A stretch of 64,000 bases of DNA from contig NZ_CADFGP010000012.1 of assembly GCF_902833905.1 (NCBI RefSeq), positions 1-64,000 of the forward strand. Reading direction: 5' to 3'. Of the stretch, positions 18,942-27,735 are shown in pieces. The notes below the pieces were generated by a model. That model worked only from the letters and a program-made list of their open reading frames with translations, was not told the DNA's origin and ran no database searches. Numbering within the stretch: position 1 is the first letter of the stretch; the number at the start of each line of letters is the position of its first letter. The DNA comes from Paraburkholderia tuberum STM678 (GTDB taxonomy: Bacteria > Pseudomonadota > Gammaproteobacteria > Burkholderiales > Burkholderiaceae). Position numbers and translations under genes: made by a program.

Positions 18942-21900
18942 ACATCCCGGCGATCTTCATCCGGCGGCCGGTCGCGACGACGCTGCTTGCGATCGCGATC
19001 CTGATCTCCGGCACGCTCGCGTATTTCCGCATGCCGGTCGCGCCGCTGCCGAACATCGCGTTTCCGGTGATCGTCGTGCAGGCCAACATGGCCGGCGCGA
19101 GCCCGAATATCATGGCGTCGACGGTGGCCGAGCCGCTCGAGCGGCGGCTCGCAACCATCGCCGACGTCGCGGAGCTGACCTCGATCAGCTATGTCGGCTC
19201 GTCGTTGATCATCGTCGAGTTCGGCCTGAAGCGCGACATCAACGGCGCCGCGCGCGACGTCGAGGCGGCGATCCAGGCCGCGCGCGCCGATCTGCCCACC
19301 ACGCTGCGCAGCAATCCGAGCTACCGCCAGTACAACCCGGCCGAGGCGCCGATCATGGTGCTGTCGCTGACCTCGGACACGCTGACCAAAGCGCAGCTCT
19401 ACGACTCCGCCGATTCGGTGATCCAGCAGCAGCTGTCGCAGGTGCAGGGCGTCGGCCAGATCACGCTCGGCGGCGGCGCGTTGCCGAGCGTGCGCGTCGA
19501 GTTGCAGCCGGGCAAGCTCAATAGCTACGGGATCGGCATGGAAGACGTGCGCGCGGCGATCAGTGCGGCCAATGCCGACAGCGCGAAGGGGCATATCGAC
19601 GTCGGCGATCAGCGCTACGTGGTCACCTCGAACGATCAGATCACGCACGCGGCGCCGTATCGCGATCTGGTGGTCGCGTATCGCGACGGCGCGCCGGTGC
19701 AGTTGCGCGACGTCGCCCAGGTGCGCGACTCGAACGAAAACATCCGCAACGCGGGGCTCTTCAACGGCAAGTCGGCGATTCTCGTGATCGTCTATCCGAT
19801 GCCGGGCAGCAACGTGGTCAGCACCGTGCAGCAGATACGCAACGTGCTGCCCGCGATCGAAGCGACGTTGCCGAGCAACGTGCACGTCGATGTCGCGATC
19901 GATCGTTCGCAGTCGGTCACCTCGTCGGTCAGCGATACCGAGCGCACGCTGTTCATCGCGGTGCTGCTGGTGGTCGGCGTCGTGTTCATCTTCCTGCAGT
20001 CGCCGCGCGCGACGCTGGTGCCGGCGGTCGCGTTGCCGCTGTCGATCGTCGGTACCTTCGGGCCGATGTATCTGCTCGGCTATAGCATCGACAATCTGTC
20101 GCTGATGGCGCTGACCATCGGCACCGGCTTCGTCGTCGACGACGCGGTCGTCGTGCTCGAAAACGTCGTGCGATACATCGAGCAGGGGTTGAGTCCGAAA
20201 GAGGCCGCGCTGAAGGGTGCGGGCGAAGTCGGCTTCACGGTGATCTCGATGAGCCTGTCGCTGATCGCGGTGTTTCTGCCGATCATCCTGTTTCCGGGCA
20301 TCGTCGGACTGATGTTCCATGAGTTCGCGATCACGCTGTCGATCGCGATCCTGATTTCGCTGGTGATCTCGTTGACGGTCACGCCCGCGATGTGCGCGTA
20401 CGTGCTGAGCCGCGACAACGCCGGTCATTCGAAAGCGCGTTGGGCGCGGTGGATCGAGCGGCAGTTCGATCGCTTCAAGCACGTCTACGCACGCACGCTG
20501 ATGGCCGTGCTCGATCATTCGCTGCTGGTGATCCTGCTGCTGTTCGCGCTGCTGGTCGGCAACGTGTTCATGCTGAAGCTGGTGCCGGCCACCTTCTTCC
20601 CCGAGCAGGACACCGGCATCGTGATCGGGCAGATCATCGCCGACCAGAGCATTTCGTTCACGGCGATGCAGAAGAAGCTCGCGCAGTTGCAGTCGATCGT
20701 GCAAAGGGATCCGGCGGTGCAGTCCGTCGCGGGCTTTACCGGCGGGCGCGCGCTCAATACCGCCAATGTGTTCATCGAGCTGAAGCCGCTGTCGCAGCGG
20801 CACGCAACGGCCACCCAGGTCGTCAACCGGCTGCGGCCGAAGCTCGACGAAGTGTCGGGCGCGCGGCTCTTTCTGCAGGCGCAGCAGGATTTGCGCATCG
20901 GCGGGCGGCAATCGGCGGCCGAGTACCAGTACACGCTGACGAGCGACGATTCCGCCGCGCTGTTTGCGTGGACGCCGAAGCTCGTCGCCGCGTTGTCGAA
21001 GCAGCGCGGGCGGCTGCTCGACGTGAACTCCGACTTGCAGCAGAACGGCCTGCAGAGCTACCTGACGATCAATCGCGCGACCGCCGCGCGCTACGGCTTT
21101 GCGGCGAATCAGATCGACAACGTGCTGTACGACGCGTTCGGCCAGCGCACCGTGTCGACGATCTACAACCCGCTGAACCAGTACTTCGTCGTGATGGAGG
21201 TCGCGCCTGAGTACTGGCAGTATCCAGAGACGCTGAACCGGATCTATCTGAGCACGTCCGCCGGCAATCCGACCGGCACGGCCGCGACACAGATGCCGCA
21301 CGGCACGGTATCGGCAACGACTACCGCGACCACGACCGGCACGTCGTCGAACACGAACTCGCGCAACTCGGACGCGCAGTCGAACGCGACCAACAACAGC
21401 ATCGCCAACAGCAAGGGCGGCAGTTCGACCGGTAGCGCGGACAGCACGGCTGCCGAAACGATGGTGCCGCTGTCGGTGCTGACCTCGTATAGGAACAGCC
21501 ATACGTCGACGCAGGTGAACCACCAGAGCGGGCTCGTCGCCGCGACGATCTCGTTCAACCTGCCGGCCGGCGGGTCGCTGAGCCAGGCGGGCGCGGCGAT
21601 CAACGAAACGATCCGCGAGATCGGCATGCCCGCGAGCATCCACGGCTCGTTCGCGGGCGCGGCGGCGGCCTATTCGCAGTCGATGGGCGTGGTGCCGCTG
21701 CTGATTCTCGCGGCGCTCGGCGTCGTCTACATCGTGCTCGGCGTGCTGTACGAGAGCTCGATCCACCCGCTGACGATTCTGTCGACGCTGCCATCCGCGG
21801 GCATCGGCGCGACGCTCGCGCTGCTGATCTTCGGCACGCCGTTTTCGGTGATCGCGATGATCGGCATCATCCTGCTGATCGGTATCGTCAAGAAGAACGG

Positions 21901-22252
21901 CATCATGATGGTCGACGTCGCGATCCAGTTGCAGCGCCAGCAACAGATGCCCGCGCGCGACGCAATCCACGCGGCCGCGCTGATCCGGCTGCGGCCGATC
22001 ATGATGACGACATTCGCGGCCGTGCTCGGCGCGGTGCCGCTCGCGGTCGGCATGGGCCAGGGCGGCTCGCTGCGCCAGCCGCTCGGTATCACGGTGATGG
22101 GCGGGCTGATCCTGAGCCAGATGTTTACGCTCTATACGACGCCGGTGATTTATCTGTATCTCGACCGTCTGCGTGCACGGCTGGTCAGATGGTCCGCGGG
22201 GCTGCGCTGGAACCGCGACGCGAAGCCGGGACAAGCAGATACGAAGGCATGA
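18938..22252 (+). CDS. mdtC: RND multidrug efflux transporter subunit (MdtC-like) with a Ser/Thr/Asn-rich insertion
   Basis: Second RND subunit, 1104 residues, with VDDAVVVLENVV in TM4 carrying the proton-relay aspartates and GIILLIGIVKKNGIMMVDVAI in the second half. It is about 50-60 residues longer than its partner because of a low-complexity insertion at roughly residues 775-842. This stretch is rich in Thr, Ser, Asn and Gly and lies just before the MVPLSVLTSYRNSH strand of the second porter/docking region. The start is GTG in a four-base GTGA overlap with mdtB; the stop overlaps the outer-membrane-factor frame at ATGA. Confidence 0.93.
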   Translation: MNIPAIFIRRPVATTLLAIAILISGTLAYFRMPVAPLPNIAFPVIVVQANMAGASPNIMASTVAEPLERRLATIADVAELTSISYVGSSLIIVEFGLKRDINGAARDVEAAIQAARADLPTTLRSNPSYRQYNPAEAPIMVLSLTSDTLTKAQLYDSADSVIQQQLSQVQGVGQITLGGGALPSVRVELQPGKLNSYGIGMEDVRAAISAANADSAKGHIDVGDQRYVVTSNDQITHAAPYRDLVVAYRDGAPVQLRDVAQVRDSNENIRNAGLFNGKSAILVIVYPMPGSNVVSTVQQIRNVLPAIEATLPSNVHVDVAIDRSQSVTSSVSDTERTLFIAVLLVVGVVFIFLQSPRATLVPAVALPLSIVGTFGPMYLLGYSIDNLSLMALTIGTGFVVDDAVVVLENVVRYIEQGLSPKEAALKGAGEVGFTVISMSLSLIAVFLPIILFPGIVGLMFHEFAITLSIAILISLVISLTVTPAMCAYVLSRDNAGHSKARWARWIERQFDRFKHVYARTLMAVLDHSLLVILLLFALLVGNVFMLKLVPATFFPEQDTGIVIGQIIADQSISFTAMQKKLAQLQSIVQRDPAVQSVAGFTGGRALNTANVFIELKPLSQRHATATQVVNRLRPKLDEVSGARLFLQAQQDLRIGGRQSAAEYQYTLTSDDSAALFAWTPKLVAALSKQRGRLLDVNSDLQQNGLQSYLTINRATAARYGFAANQIDNVLYDAFGQRTVSTIYNPLNQYFVVMEVAPEYWQYPETLNRIYLSTSAGNPTGTAATQMPHGTVSATTTATTTGTSSNTNSRNSDAQSNATNNSIANSKGGSSTGSADSTAAETMVPLSVLTSYRNSHTSTQVNHQSGLVAATISFNLPAGGSLSQAGAAINETIREIGMPASIHGSFAGAAAAYSQSMGVVPLLILAALGVVYIVLGVLYESSIHPLTILSTLPSAGIGATLALLIFGTPFSVIAMIGIILLIGIVKKNGIMMVDVAIQLQRQQQMPARDAIHAAALIRLRPIMMTTFAAVLGAVPLAVGMGQGGSLRQPLGITVMGGLILSQMFTLYTTPVIYLYLDRLRARLVRWSAGLRWNRDAKPGQADTKA

Positions 22253-22254
22253 CG

Positions 22255-23883
22255 ATGAAGATTTCGACTGAACGAATGACAGGATCTCGCGCCGGGTTGC
22301 CGAGCATCGCGACGCTCGCCGTCGCGATGCTGGCGCTGTTCAACGCCGGCTGCATGGTCGGCCCGGACTATCACCGGCCGCAGGTCAGCGTGCCCGCCAC
22401 GTACTCGGAACTGCCGGGCTGGACCCAGGCCGAGCCGAACGCGACCGGCCCGAAGGGCACATGGTGGAGCGCGTTCAACGATCCGTTGATCGACGAACTC
22501 GAACCGCTCGTCGCGGTGTCGAACCAGACCGTGCGCGTGGACTACGCGAACTACCAGCAAGCGCTTGCCGAAGTGCGCGCCGCGCACGCGGCCCTGTTTC
22601 CGACCATCGGCGCTACCGGTTCGGCGACGCGCGAACGCGCGAGCAGCGGTTCGGTCAGTGCATCGGGAAGCTTCGTCAACGGTACGGCGACGCGCATCGT
22701 CAATTCGGGCTCGCTGGAAGGCAACGTGAGCTGGGCGCCGGATCTGTGGGGCCAGGTGCGCCGCACCGTCGAGGAAAACGCCGCGAGCGCGCAGTCGAGC
22801 GAAGCGACGCTCGCGAATGCGACGCTCTCCGAGCAGGTCGCGCTCGCGACCGCGATCATCGAGCTGCGCACCAGCGACGCGAACATCGACCTGCTGCAGC
22901 AAACGGTCGTCGCGTATCAGCACTATCTCGACGTCGTCACCGAGCAGGATCGCGCGGGCACGATTGCGCCGAGCGACGTGATCACCGCGCGCAGCCAGTT
23001 GAATACCGCGAAGTCCGATCTGATCGCGCTCGGCGTCGCGCGCGCGCAGAACGCGCATGCGATCGCGGTGCTGATCGGCAAGAACCCGGAAGAACTGTCG
23101 ATCACGCATAGCACCGCGATGCCGGCGCTGCCGTCGGCGCCGGTCGGCCTGCCGTCGACGCTGCTCGAACGCCGCCCCGACATCGCCGCCGCCGAGCGCA
23201 AGATGGCCGCGCAGAATGCGGCGATCGGCGTCGAGGTGGCCGCGTATTACCCGGACATCTCGCTGTCGGCCGTGGCCGGATTCACACAGTCGCCGCTGTC
23301 CGGTCTGCTGAAGGCCGCGAACTACGTGTGGTCGCTCGGCGGCAGCGCGACCGAGACGCTGTTCGACGGCGGCCTGCGCAGCGCGGATGTCGACGCGGCG
23401 AAGGCGGCCTACGACGCGGCCGTTGCCAACTATCGCGGCACGGTGCTGGGCGCGTTCCAGAACGTCGAGGACGATCTGTCCGGCCTGCGCATTCTCGCCG
23501 AGCAGGCGCTCGTGCTCGAAACGGCGGTGCGCGACGCGGACCGTGGCGCGGAGATCGCGTTCAACGAATACCAGGCGGGCACCGTCGATTACACGACGGT
23601 CGCGATTGCGCAAGCGACGCAATTGACGACGCGGCAGACCGCGCTGAACGTGCAGGAATCGCGCTTGCTGCACGCGGCGTCGTTGTTTGGCGATCTGGGC
23701 GGCGGGTGGTCGACCGATGAGCTGCATGATCCGCGGCATCCGGCGGAGGCTTCTTCGGCTGCCACGGCACCTTCTTCGGCTTCCTCGCCTTCGGCTGCGT
23801 CTGCTTCATCGGCGACGTCATCGGCGACGTCTGCGGCTATCGTGCCGGGCGCGCGGCAAGTGCGGCACGATCAAAACGACTAA
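22255..23883 (+). CDS. Outer-membrane efflux lipoprotein (NodT/OprM family)
   Basis: TolC-like channel that completes the pump, about 540 residues. A signal peptide ends in the lipobox LFNAGC, so it is a lipidated outer-membrane protein. The mature part begins MVGPDYHRP, the standard NodT-family opening, and contains two repeats of the long hairpin, with ERRPDIAAAER between them. The start ATG at 22255 has GAAGG seven bases upstream; an ATG at 22249 overlapping the mdtC stop is closer to it. The last 45 residues are an Ala/Ser tail of low complexity ending in a charged segment. Confidence 0.92.
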   Translation: MKISTERMTGSRAGLPSIATLAVAMLALFNAGCMVGPDYHRPQVSVPATYSELPGWTQAEPNATGPKGTWWSAFNDPLIDELEPLVAVSNQTVRVDYANYQQALAEVRAAHAALFPTIGATGSATRERASSGSVSASGSFVNGTATRIVNSGSLEGNVSWAPDLWGQVRRTVEENAASAQSSEATLANATLSEQVALATAIIELRTSDANIDLLQQTVVAYQHYLDVVTEQDRAGTIAPSDVITARSQLNTAKSDLIALGVARAQNAHAIAVLIGKNPEELSITHSTAMPALPSAPVGLPSTLLERRPDIAAAERKMAAQNAAIGVEVAAYYPDISLSAVAGFTQSPLSGLLKAANYVWSLGGSATETLFDGGLRSADVDAAKAAYDAAVANYRGTVLGAFQNVEDDLSGLRILAEQALVLETAVRDADRGAEIAFNEYQAGTVDYTTVAIAQATQLTTRQTALNVQESRLLHAASLFGDLGGGWSTDELHDPRHPAEASSAATAPSSASSPSAASASSATSSATSAAIVPGARQVRHDQND

Positions 23884-23892
23884 GGACGAGCA

Positions 23893-24519
23893 TTGGCCAA
23901 AGGCATCCACGGGCAAGACGTCAGCGACCCGGTATCGACACCCGAAGACGACGCGCCACACCACGCACCACCGCCGCGCGAAGTGACCTCGCTCGGCCTC
24001 TTTCTGATCTTCGCCCGCATCGGTCTGACGAGTTTCGGCGGCGGACTGAGCGGCTGGTTCATGCGCGAGTTCGTGCACGACCGCCACTGGATGAGCGAAG
24101 ACGAATTTCTCAACGGCCTCGCGTTGTCGCAGGCGCTGCCCGGTGTCAACGTGAAGAATCTGGCGATCTGGATCGGCTACCGGCTGCTCGGCTGGCGCGG
24201 CGCTGTTGCGGGATTCTGCGGCATCATTTTTCCGGCGGCCGTCGTGATCATTCTGCTCGGCGCGTTCTTCTCGGCGATCGCATCGTTTCCGCTCACGCAT
24301 ATCGCGCTCGCTGGCGCCGCGGCCGGCGCGATCGGGCTGTCGCTGTCGATGGCGATCACCGCCGCACGCCGGCTGCCGCGCCGCGTGTTTCCGTATCTGG
24401 TGCTGCTCGCGACGTTCGCGGCCGCCGCGGTGTTTCGCGTGTCGCTGGTGTGGACCGTGCTGATCGCCGGCGCGTTGAGCGTCGGCTATGAATATGTGCG
24501 CGAGGCGCGCCAGCCCTGA
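23893..24519 (+). CDS. Chromate transporter, N-terminal-type half (short-chain CHR pair)
   Basis: Six-helix CHR-domain membrane protein of 208 residues. Family markers are ARIGLTSFGGGLSGWFMREF, the acidic HWMSEDEFLNGLALSQALPGVN segment and a PAAVVIILLGAFF helix. The start is TTG with AAGGA six bases upstream, 9 bp after the outer-membrane factor. Together with the following gene it forms a short-chain CHR pair, in which two half-size proteins assemble in opposite membrane orientations. Known members export chromate, but some transport other anions. Confidence 0.88.
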   Translation: MAKGIHGQDVSDPVSTPEDDAPHHAPPPREVTSLGLFLIFARIGLTSFGGGLSGWFMREFVHDRHWMSEDEFLNGLALSQALPGVNVKNLAIWIGYRLLGWRGAVAGFCGIIFPAAVVIILLGAFFSAIASFPLTHIALAGAAAGAIGLSLSMAITAARRLPRRVFPYLVLLATFAAAAVFRVSLVWTVLIAGALSVGYEYVREARQP

Positions 24520-24563
24520 TCGGCTTTTATCGCCGCTAGTCAAACTCCACAAAAGCTTCTGCC

Positions 24564-25100
24564 GTGCTCAGAATTCTTATCGCCCTGTTTTCGGTGTTCG
24601 CGCCGCTGTCGATCGTCACCGTCGGTGGCGGGCAAGGGATCATCCCCGAATTGCAGCGCCAGGTCGTCGACGTGCATCACTGGATGACCCATGCGCAATT
24701 TCTCAGCGACTTCGCGATCGCGCGGCTCGCGCCCGGTCCTGGCTCGCTGCTCGCGACGCTGATTGGCTATCAGGTCGGCGGACTCGGTGGCGCGCTCGTC
24801 GCGACCGTCGCGCTATTTGGGCCGACTGCGTTTCTGATGTATGGCGTCGTGCACGTATGGAACCGGCACGAAGGCGCGCGCTGGCTGAATGCGTTGCAGG
24901 CCGGGTTGCGGCCGGTGGCTGCCGGGTTGATTCTCGCGGCCGTCTATGTACTGCTCAAGGAGCTCGAAGGCGGGTGGATTGCGTGGCTCACCGCGGCCAT
25001 CGCGACCGTGCTCGTGATGACGACGCGTATCAATGCGTTGGTGCTGATCGCGGGCGGCGCGGTTGTGTTTGTGGTGGCGCATTTTGCGGGGTTGTTATAG
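24564..25100 (+). CDS. Chromate transporter, C-terminal-type half (short-chain CHR pair)
   Basis: Second half-size CHR protein, 178 residues, with the corresponding motifs SIVTVGGGQGIIPELQRQVV, HHWMTHAQFLSDFAIARLAPGPGSLL and a conserved GGLGGALVATVALFGPTAFL helix. The start is a GTG 44 bp after the partner; no strong ribosome-binding site is visible. It must act with the preceding gene product. No chrB-type regulator is adjacent, so chromate inducibility cannot be inferred. Confidence 0.87.
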   Translation: MLRILIALFSVFAPLSIVTVGGGQGIIPELQRQVVDVHHWMTHAQFLSDFAIARLAPGPGSLLATLIGYQVGGLGGALVATVALFGPTAFLMYGVVHVWNRHEGARWLNALQAGLRPVAAGLILAAVYVLLKELEGGWIAWLTAAIATVLVMTTRINALVLIAGGAVVFVVAHFAGLL

Positions 25101-25189
25101 GGCGCGGGGCGGGCCGGTCTTATCGTGGCGGTACGTCGTCGGTACGCAGAGTGAGTAAGGTACGGAAGCGGCCACGACGCGCAAACCGC

Positions 25190-25669
25190 TTACAACGCCG
25201 CACGCAGTGCCTCGTCGACGACGGCAAGTCGAGCCGCGATGATCTTGACGAGAAACCGATGAGACTGTTGCGCGGCCGCCGGATCCTGTTGTTCGAGTCC
25301 CATGAGAGGGGTTGTCGACAAGCGGCGAACCCGCGTCGGCGTCTCGGCGATCACGTCCGCACTGCGCTGTTGCAGCGTGTAGACCGCCATTTCACCGACA
25401 ACGGTCCCCGGGCCGAACGAGCGCAGCCGGACCGAGCGTCCATCGTCGAGCGCAAACGAGACCTCGACACGTCCGCGCTCGATGAAATACAACGCGTCAG
25501 CCTGCTCACCGCGAAGAAAGAGCACCTGTCCCGCGAGCAGGTCATGCACTTCCAGGCATGCCAGCAGCGTGCTCAACGCGCTGGCCGTGAAGTGCGCGAG
25601 CATCGCGTGAAAGTCGTAGCCGTGTCCTGTCGCACGCGAGTTCGCCGTGAGCAACTGGTCTTCGACCAT
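25190..25669 (-). CDS. Stand-alone cyclic-nucleotide-binding domain protein
   Basis: 159-residue protein consisting almost only of a CRP-type beta-roll (residues about 40-130: LAGQVLFLRGEQADALYFIERGRVEVSF, then GPGTVVGEMAVYTLQQRSADVIAETPTRVRRLS). The GEMA phosphate-binding cassette is present. No helix-turn-helix follows; the last 20 residues form one helix (FLVKIIAARLAVVDEAL). This resembles the C-terminal domain of SulP transporters with a cNMP module, but an in-frame stop lies a few codons upstream of the ATG and no transporter is adjacent. It may be a free regulatory subunit or a remnant. Confidence 0.72.
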   Translation of the reverse strand: MVEDQLLTANSRATGHGYDFHAMLAHFTASALSTLLACLEVHDLLAGQVLFLRGEQADALYFIERGRVEVSFALDDGRSVRLRSFGPGTVVGEMAVYTLQQRSADVIAETPTRVRRLSTTPLMGLEQQDPAAAQQSHRFLVKIIAARLAVVDEALRAAL

Positions 25670-25891
25670 TCCAGACCCGCGTCGAGCGAGTCGAACTCAT
25701 GAATCCGGAGATTGAGGGTCCCGGTCTTTGCTCAAGATTGGGATACCTTTACGCGTTGGCCCCGCTGCTGTCGCTATCTCAGGTGACAAAGTAGTCTCCA
25801 CCACTCATTTGATAGGTTCTACAAGCCGCGCTTCGAACTCGCCAGACTAAAAAAACGGTTCAACTCGATGAAGCGGTTGTTCGTCTGGTGG

Positions 25892-26713
25892 TCATGCCGG
25901 TGCTTTTATCACAACGGCCGCCTGCTCGTGCTTTGCGTTGTACCCAATATATTCATATTTGAGATGATGCGTCTCCAGAAACTCATGAAACGCCTTTATT
26001 TCCCCCTCCTTCCACCCTGGGTAATTAAAGTATTCATCGAAGACGATTACGCATCCCGGCTTTATTTTTTCCCCAAGATTGTCGAAGATGGTCTTCGTGG
26101 ATGAATAGAGGTCACAATCTATATGCAGGAAAGCGACCGCTTTTGATTGGCTTTTGACAAAATCGGGCAGCGTTTTATCAAACCATCCTTTGATTAGCAC
26201 GACATTTTTTGAAACTTTTGGCAGTCTGTCGACCTTAAAGAATCCCTGGCCATATCCATCTCTCCAACGCTCGGGGAGTCCCTCAAAAGAGTCAAAACCA
26301 TAGACTTCGGTATTGACGTGACTCGCAATATGGTTGATTGATCTTCCGCTAAACACTCCGAATTCGCAAATCAAACCGTCACCTTTCACCAAAGATAGCC
26401 CTTTGGAGAGCAATTCATTTGACGATGTCACTGAATCTACTCCAGGCATGTTTCTTTCAACGTAATCAATTGTTTCTTCAAGAGCTTTTCTTTGAAGTCC
26501 GGCTTGAATGTCCTGATCTCTGTGTGCCCAGGAAGAGTTTATTTCGGATCTTATGATATATCTGAGCGACCTGCTTACGTATCGCAGCGGCATTTTTAAA
26601 ATATCATACATTTTGCTGACTCCATCGATAATCGCGACAGGTGTGCTGCTTCGGTAAAAGTCTATGCGCCGCGGCAGCGATACGGAATTCAAATCAATCA
26701 CCCGCGTTATCAC
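25892..26713 (-). CDS. TylF/MycF-like class I O-methyltransferase
   Basis: SAM-dependent methyltransferase of 273 residues that probably methylates a sugar of the polysaccharide made by this cluster. The TylF-type pattern is clear: motif I LICEFGVFSGRSINHIA, an acidic YGFDSFEGLPERW, the metal-binding FLHIDCDLYSSTKTIFDNL and VIVFDEYFNYPGWKEGE. The start is GTG at 26713, in a four-base GTGA overlap with the upstream DUF707 gene. Its G+C is near 45%, well below the flanking genes, consistent with transfer as part of the cluster. Confidence 0.85.
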   Translation of the reverse strand: MITRVIDLNSVSLPRRIDFYRSSTPVAIIDGVSKMYDILKMPLRYVSRSLRYIIRSEINSSWAHRDQDIQAGLQRKALEETIDYVERNMPGVDSVTSSNELLSKGLSLVKGDGLICEFGVFSGRSINHIASHVNTEVYGFDSFEGLPERWRDGYGQGFFKVDRLPKVSKNVVLIKGWFDKTLPDFVKSQSKAVAFLHIDCDLYSSTKTIFDNLGEKIKPGCVIVFDEYFNYPGWKEGEIKAFHEFLETHHLKYEYIGYNAKHEQAAVVIKAPA

Positions 26714-27588
26714 TTTGAAGGGCTCGAACGTCTATCCGGAGCCCGATAGTATGGCTGCGTTTTGCGCTTGGTATAGTGCAGCCACGGAAGGTACTCTTTC
26801 AACAGCCCCAAATAAGCGATGACATTTTTCCGTCGCGCAGGATGGCTACCTTTTACTGCGTGGATGAACAACATGGGATTGCCGAGTCGACCGCTCGCAT
26901 ATGTCTTGCCTACGTCGCGTGTTCTGCCCTGCCGGACTTTTATCGAGGCGCGCATCCCGTATTGCCCGAGCGTCTGATTCAGTTCAGACCATGCCATGCT
27001 GTGGTCAGCCGAACCGACCGGGCGCGTATGGAACACGGCAAAACGGTCAATAATGCCAACCTTCCCCAGTGAAGCGACCTGTTTGGGCCACAGGTAATCC
27101 AGACCCCAGCCTGTTTGGGTCCTTCCAAAGCTGTCTTTTATCGCATGCAAGGCATTCGACGAGAAACATGGCACCATCACCTCCACAAAATTGGTTTCGC
27201 GAAATTCGAACGCCCTGTTTTGCAACGTCGTTGAGTGACTGAAGTAGCTTCTCTCGTCGAGAGACGGTTGCGCGAGCGCGAAATTCTCTCGTTCTACGTA
27301 CTCGAAGAACTCGTTCAGCGTTTGAACATCCGTCAGAATATCGTCGTCCGGGAGCCAGATGTAGCGATATTGCAGGATCAATTGGGGGTTTTGCAACATG
27401 AAGTCGTGAAGACCTTCCCACTTTGTTCCTTTGAATCGATGTATGGTTTTAGCAAAGACGTCCGCATAATTTTCGTTGTTCCCATAGTAACTCAGCATCA
27501 AATCAAAGCTCGGAGTCTTTCCGCCGCTGAACCATTGCGGATGCAAAGAGCGGTCTCCACACCTCAGCACGACCAGGTACTTTTTCAT
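26710..27588 (-). CDS. DUF707 family protein, probable glycosyltransferase
   Basis: 292-residue protein of the DUF707 family, found in polysaccharide clusters and plants and thought to be glycosyltransferase-like; its reaction is unproven. Family segments seen are LVVLRCGDRSLHPQWF, PSFDLMLSYYG, FKGTKWEGLHDFM and YRYIWLPDDDILTD, where the DDD resembles a metal/nucleotide-sugar-binding DxD. GWGLDYLWP is conserved near residue 165. The start MKKYLVVL is the first ATG. It is translationally coupled to the methyltransferase and lies 147 bp from glf. Confidence 0.78.
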   Translation of the reverse strand: MKKYLVVLRCGDRSLHPQWFSGGKTPSFDLMLSYYGNNENYADVFAKTIHRFKGTKWEGLHDFMLQNPQLILQYRYIWLPDDDILTDVQTLNEFFEYVERENFALAQPSLDERSYFSHSTTLQNRAFEFRETNFVEVMVPCFSSNALHAIKDSFGRTQTGWGLDYLWPKQVASLGKVGIIDRFAVFHTRPVGSADHSMAWSELNQTLGQYGMRASIKVRQGRTRDVGKTYASGRLGNPMLFIHAVKGSHPARRKNVIAYLGLLKEYLPWLHYTKRKTQPYYRAPDRRSSPSK

Positions 27589-27735
27589 CTCTCAATCTCC
27601 CTATGCGTAGAGAGCAGATTACGGGACACAGAAAGACAGTCACCGCGACCAATTGCATTTGACCGACGTCGATCGCGCGAAACCATGAAACAGCTACTAC
27701 GGCGCGCCCGATGCGCAGGCGAAGGCAGGTGCCAG

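Noticed and set aside
14466..22234. Open frames of more than 1100 codons on the minus strand opposite the RND pump genes
   Set aside because: They run antisense to clearly conserved genes and are dominated by Arg, His, Asp and Gln repeats, the expected mirror of high-G+C codon use. They have no family features.
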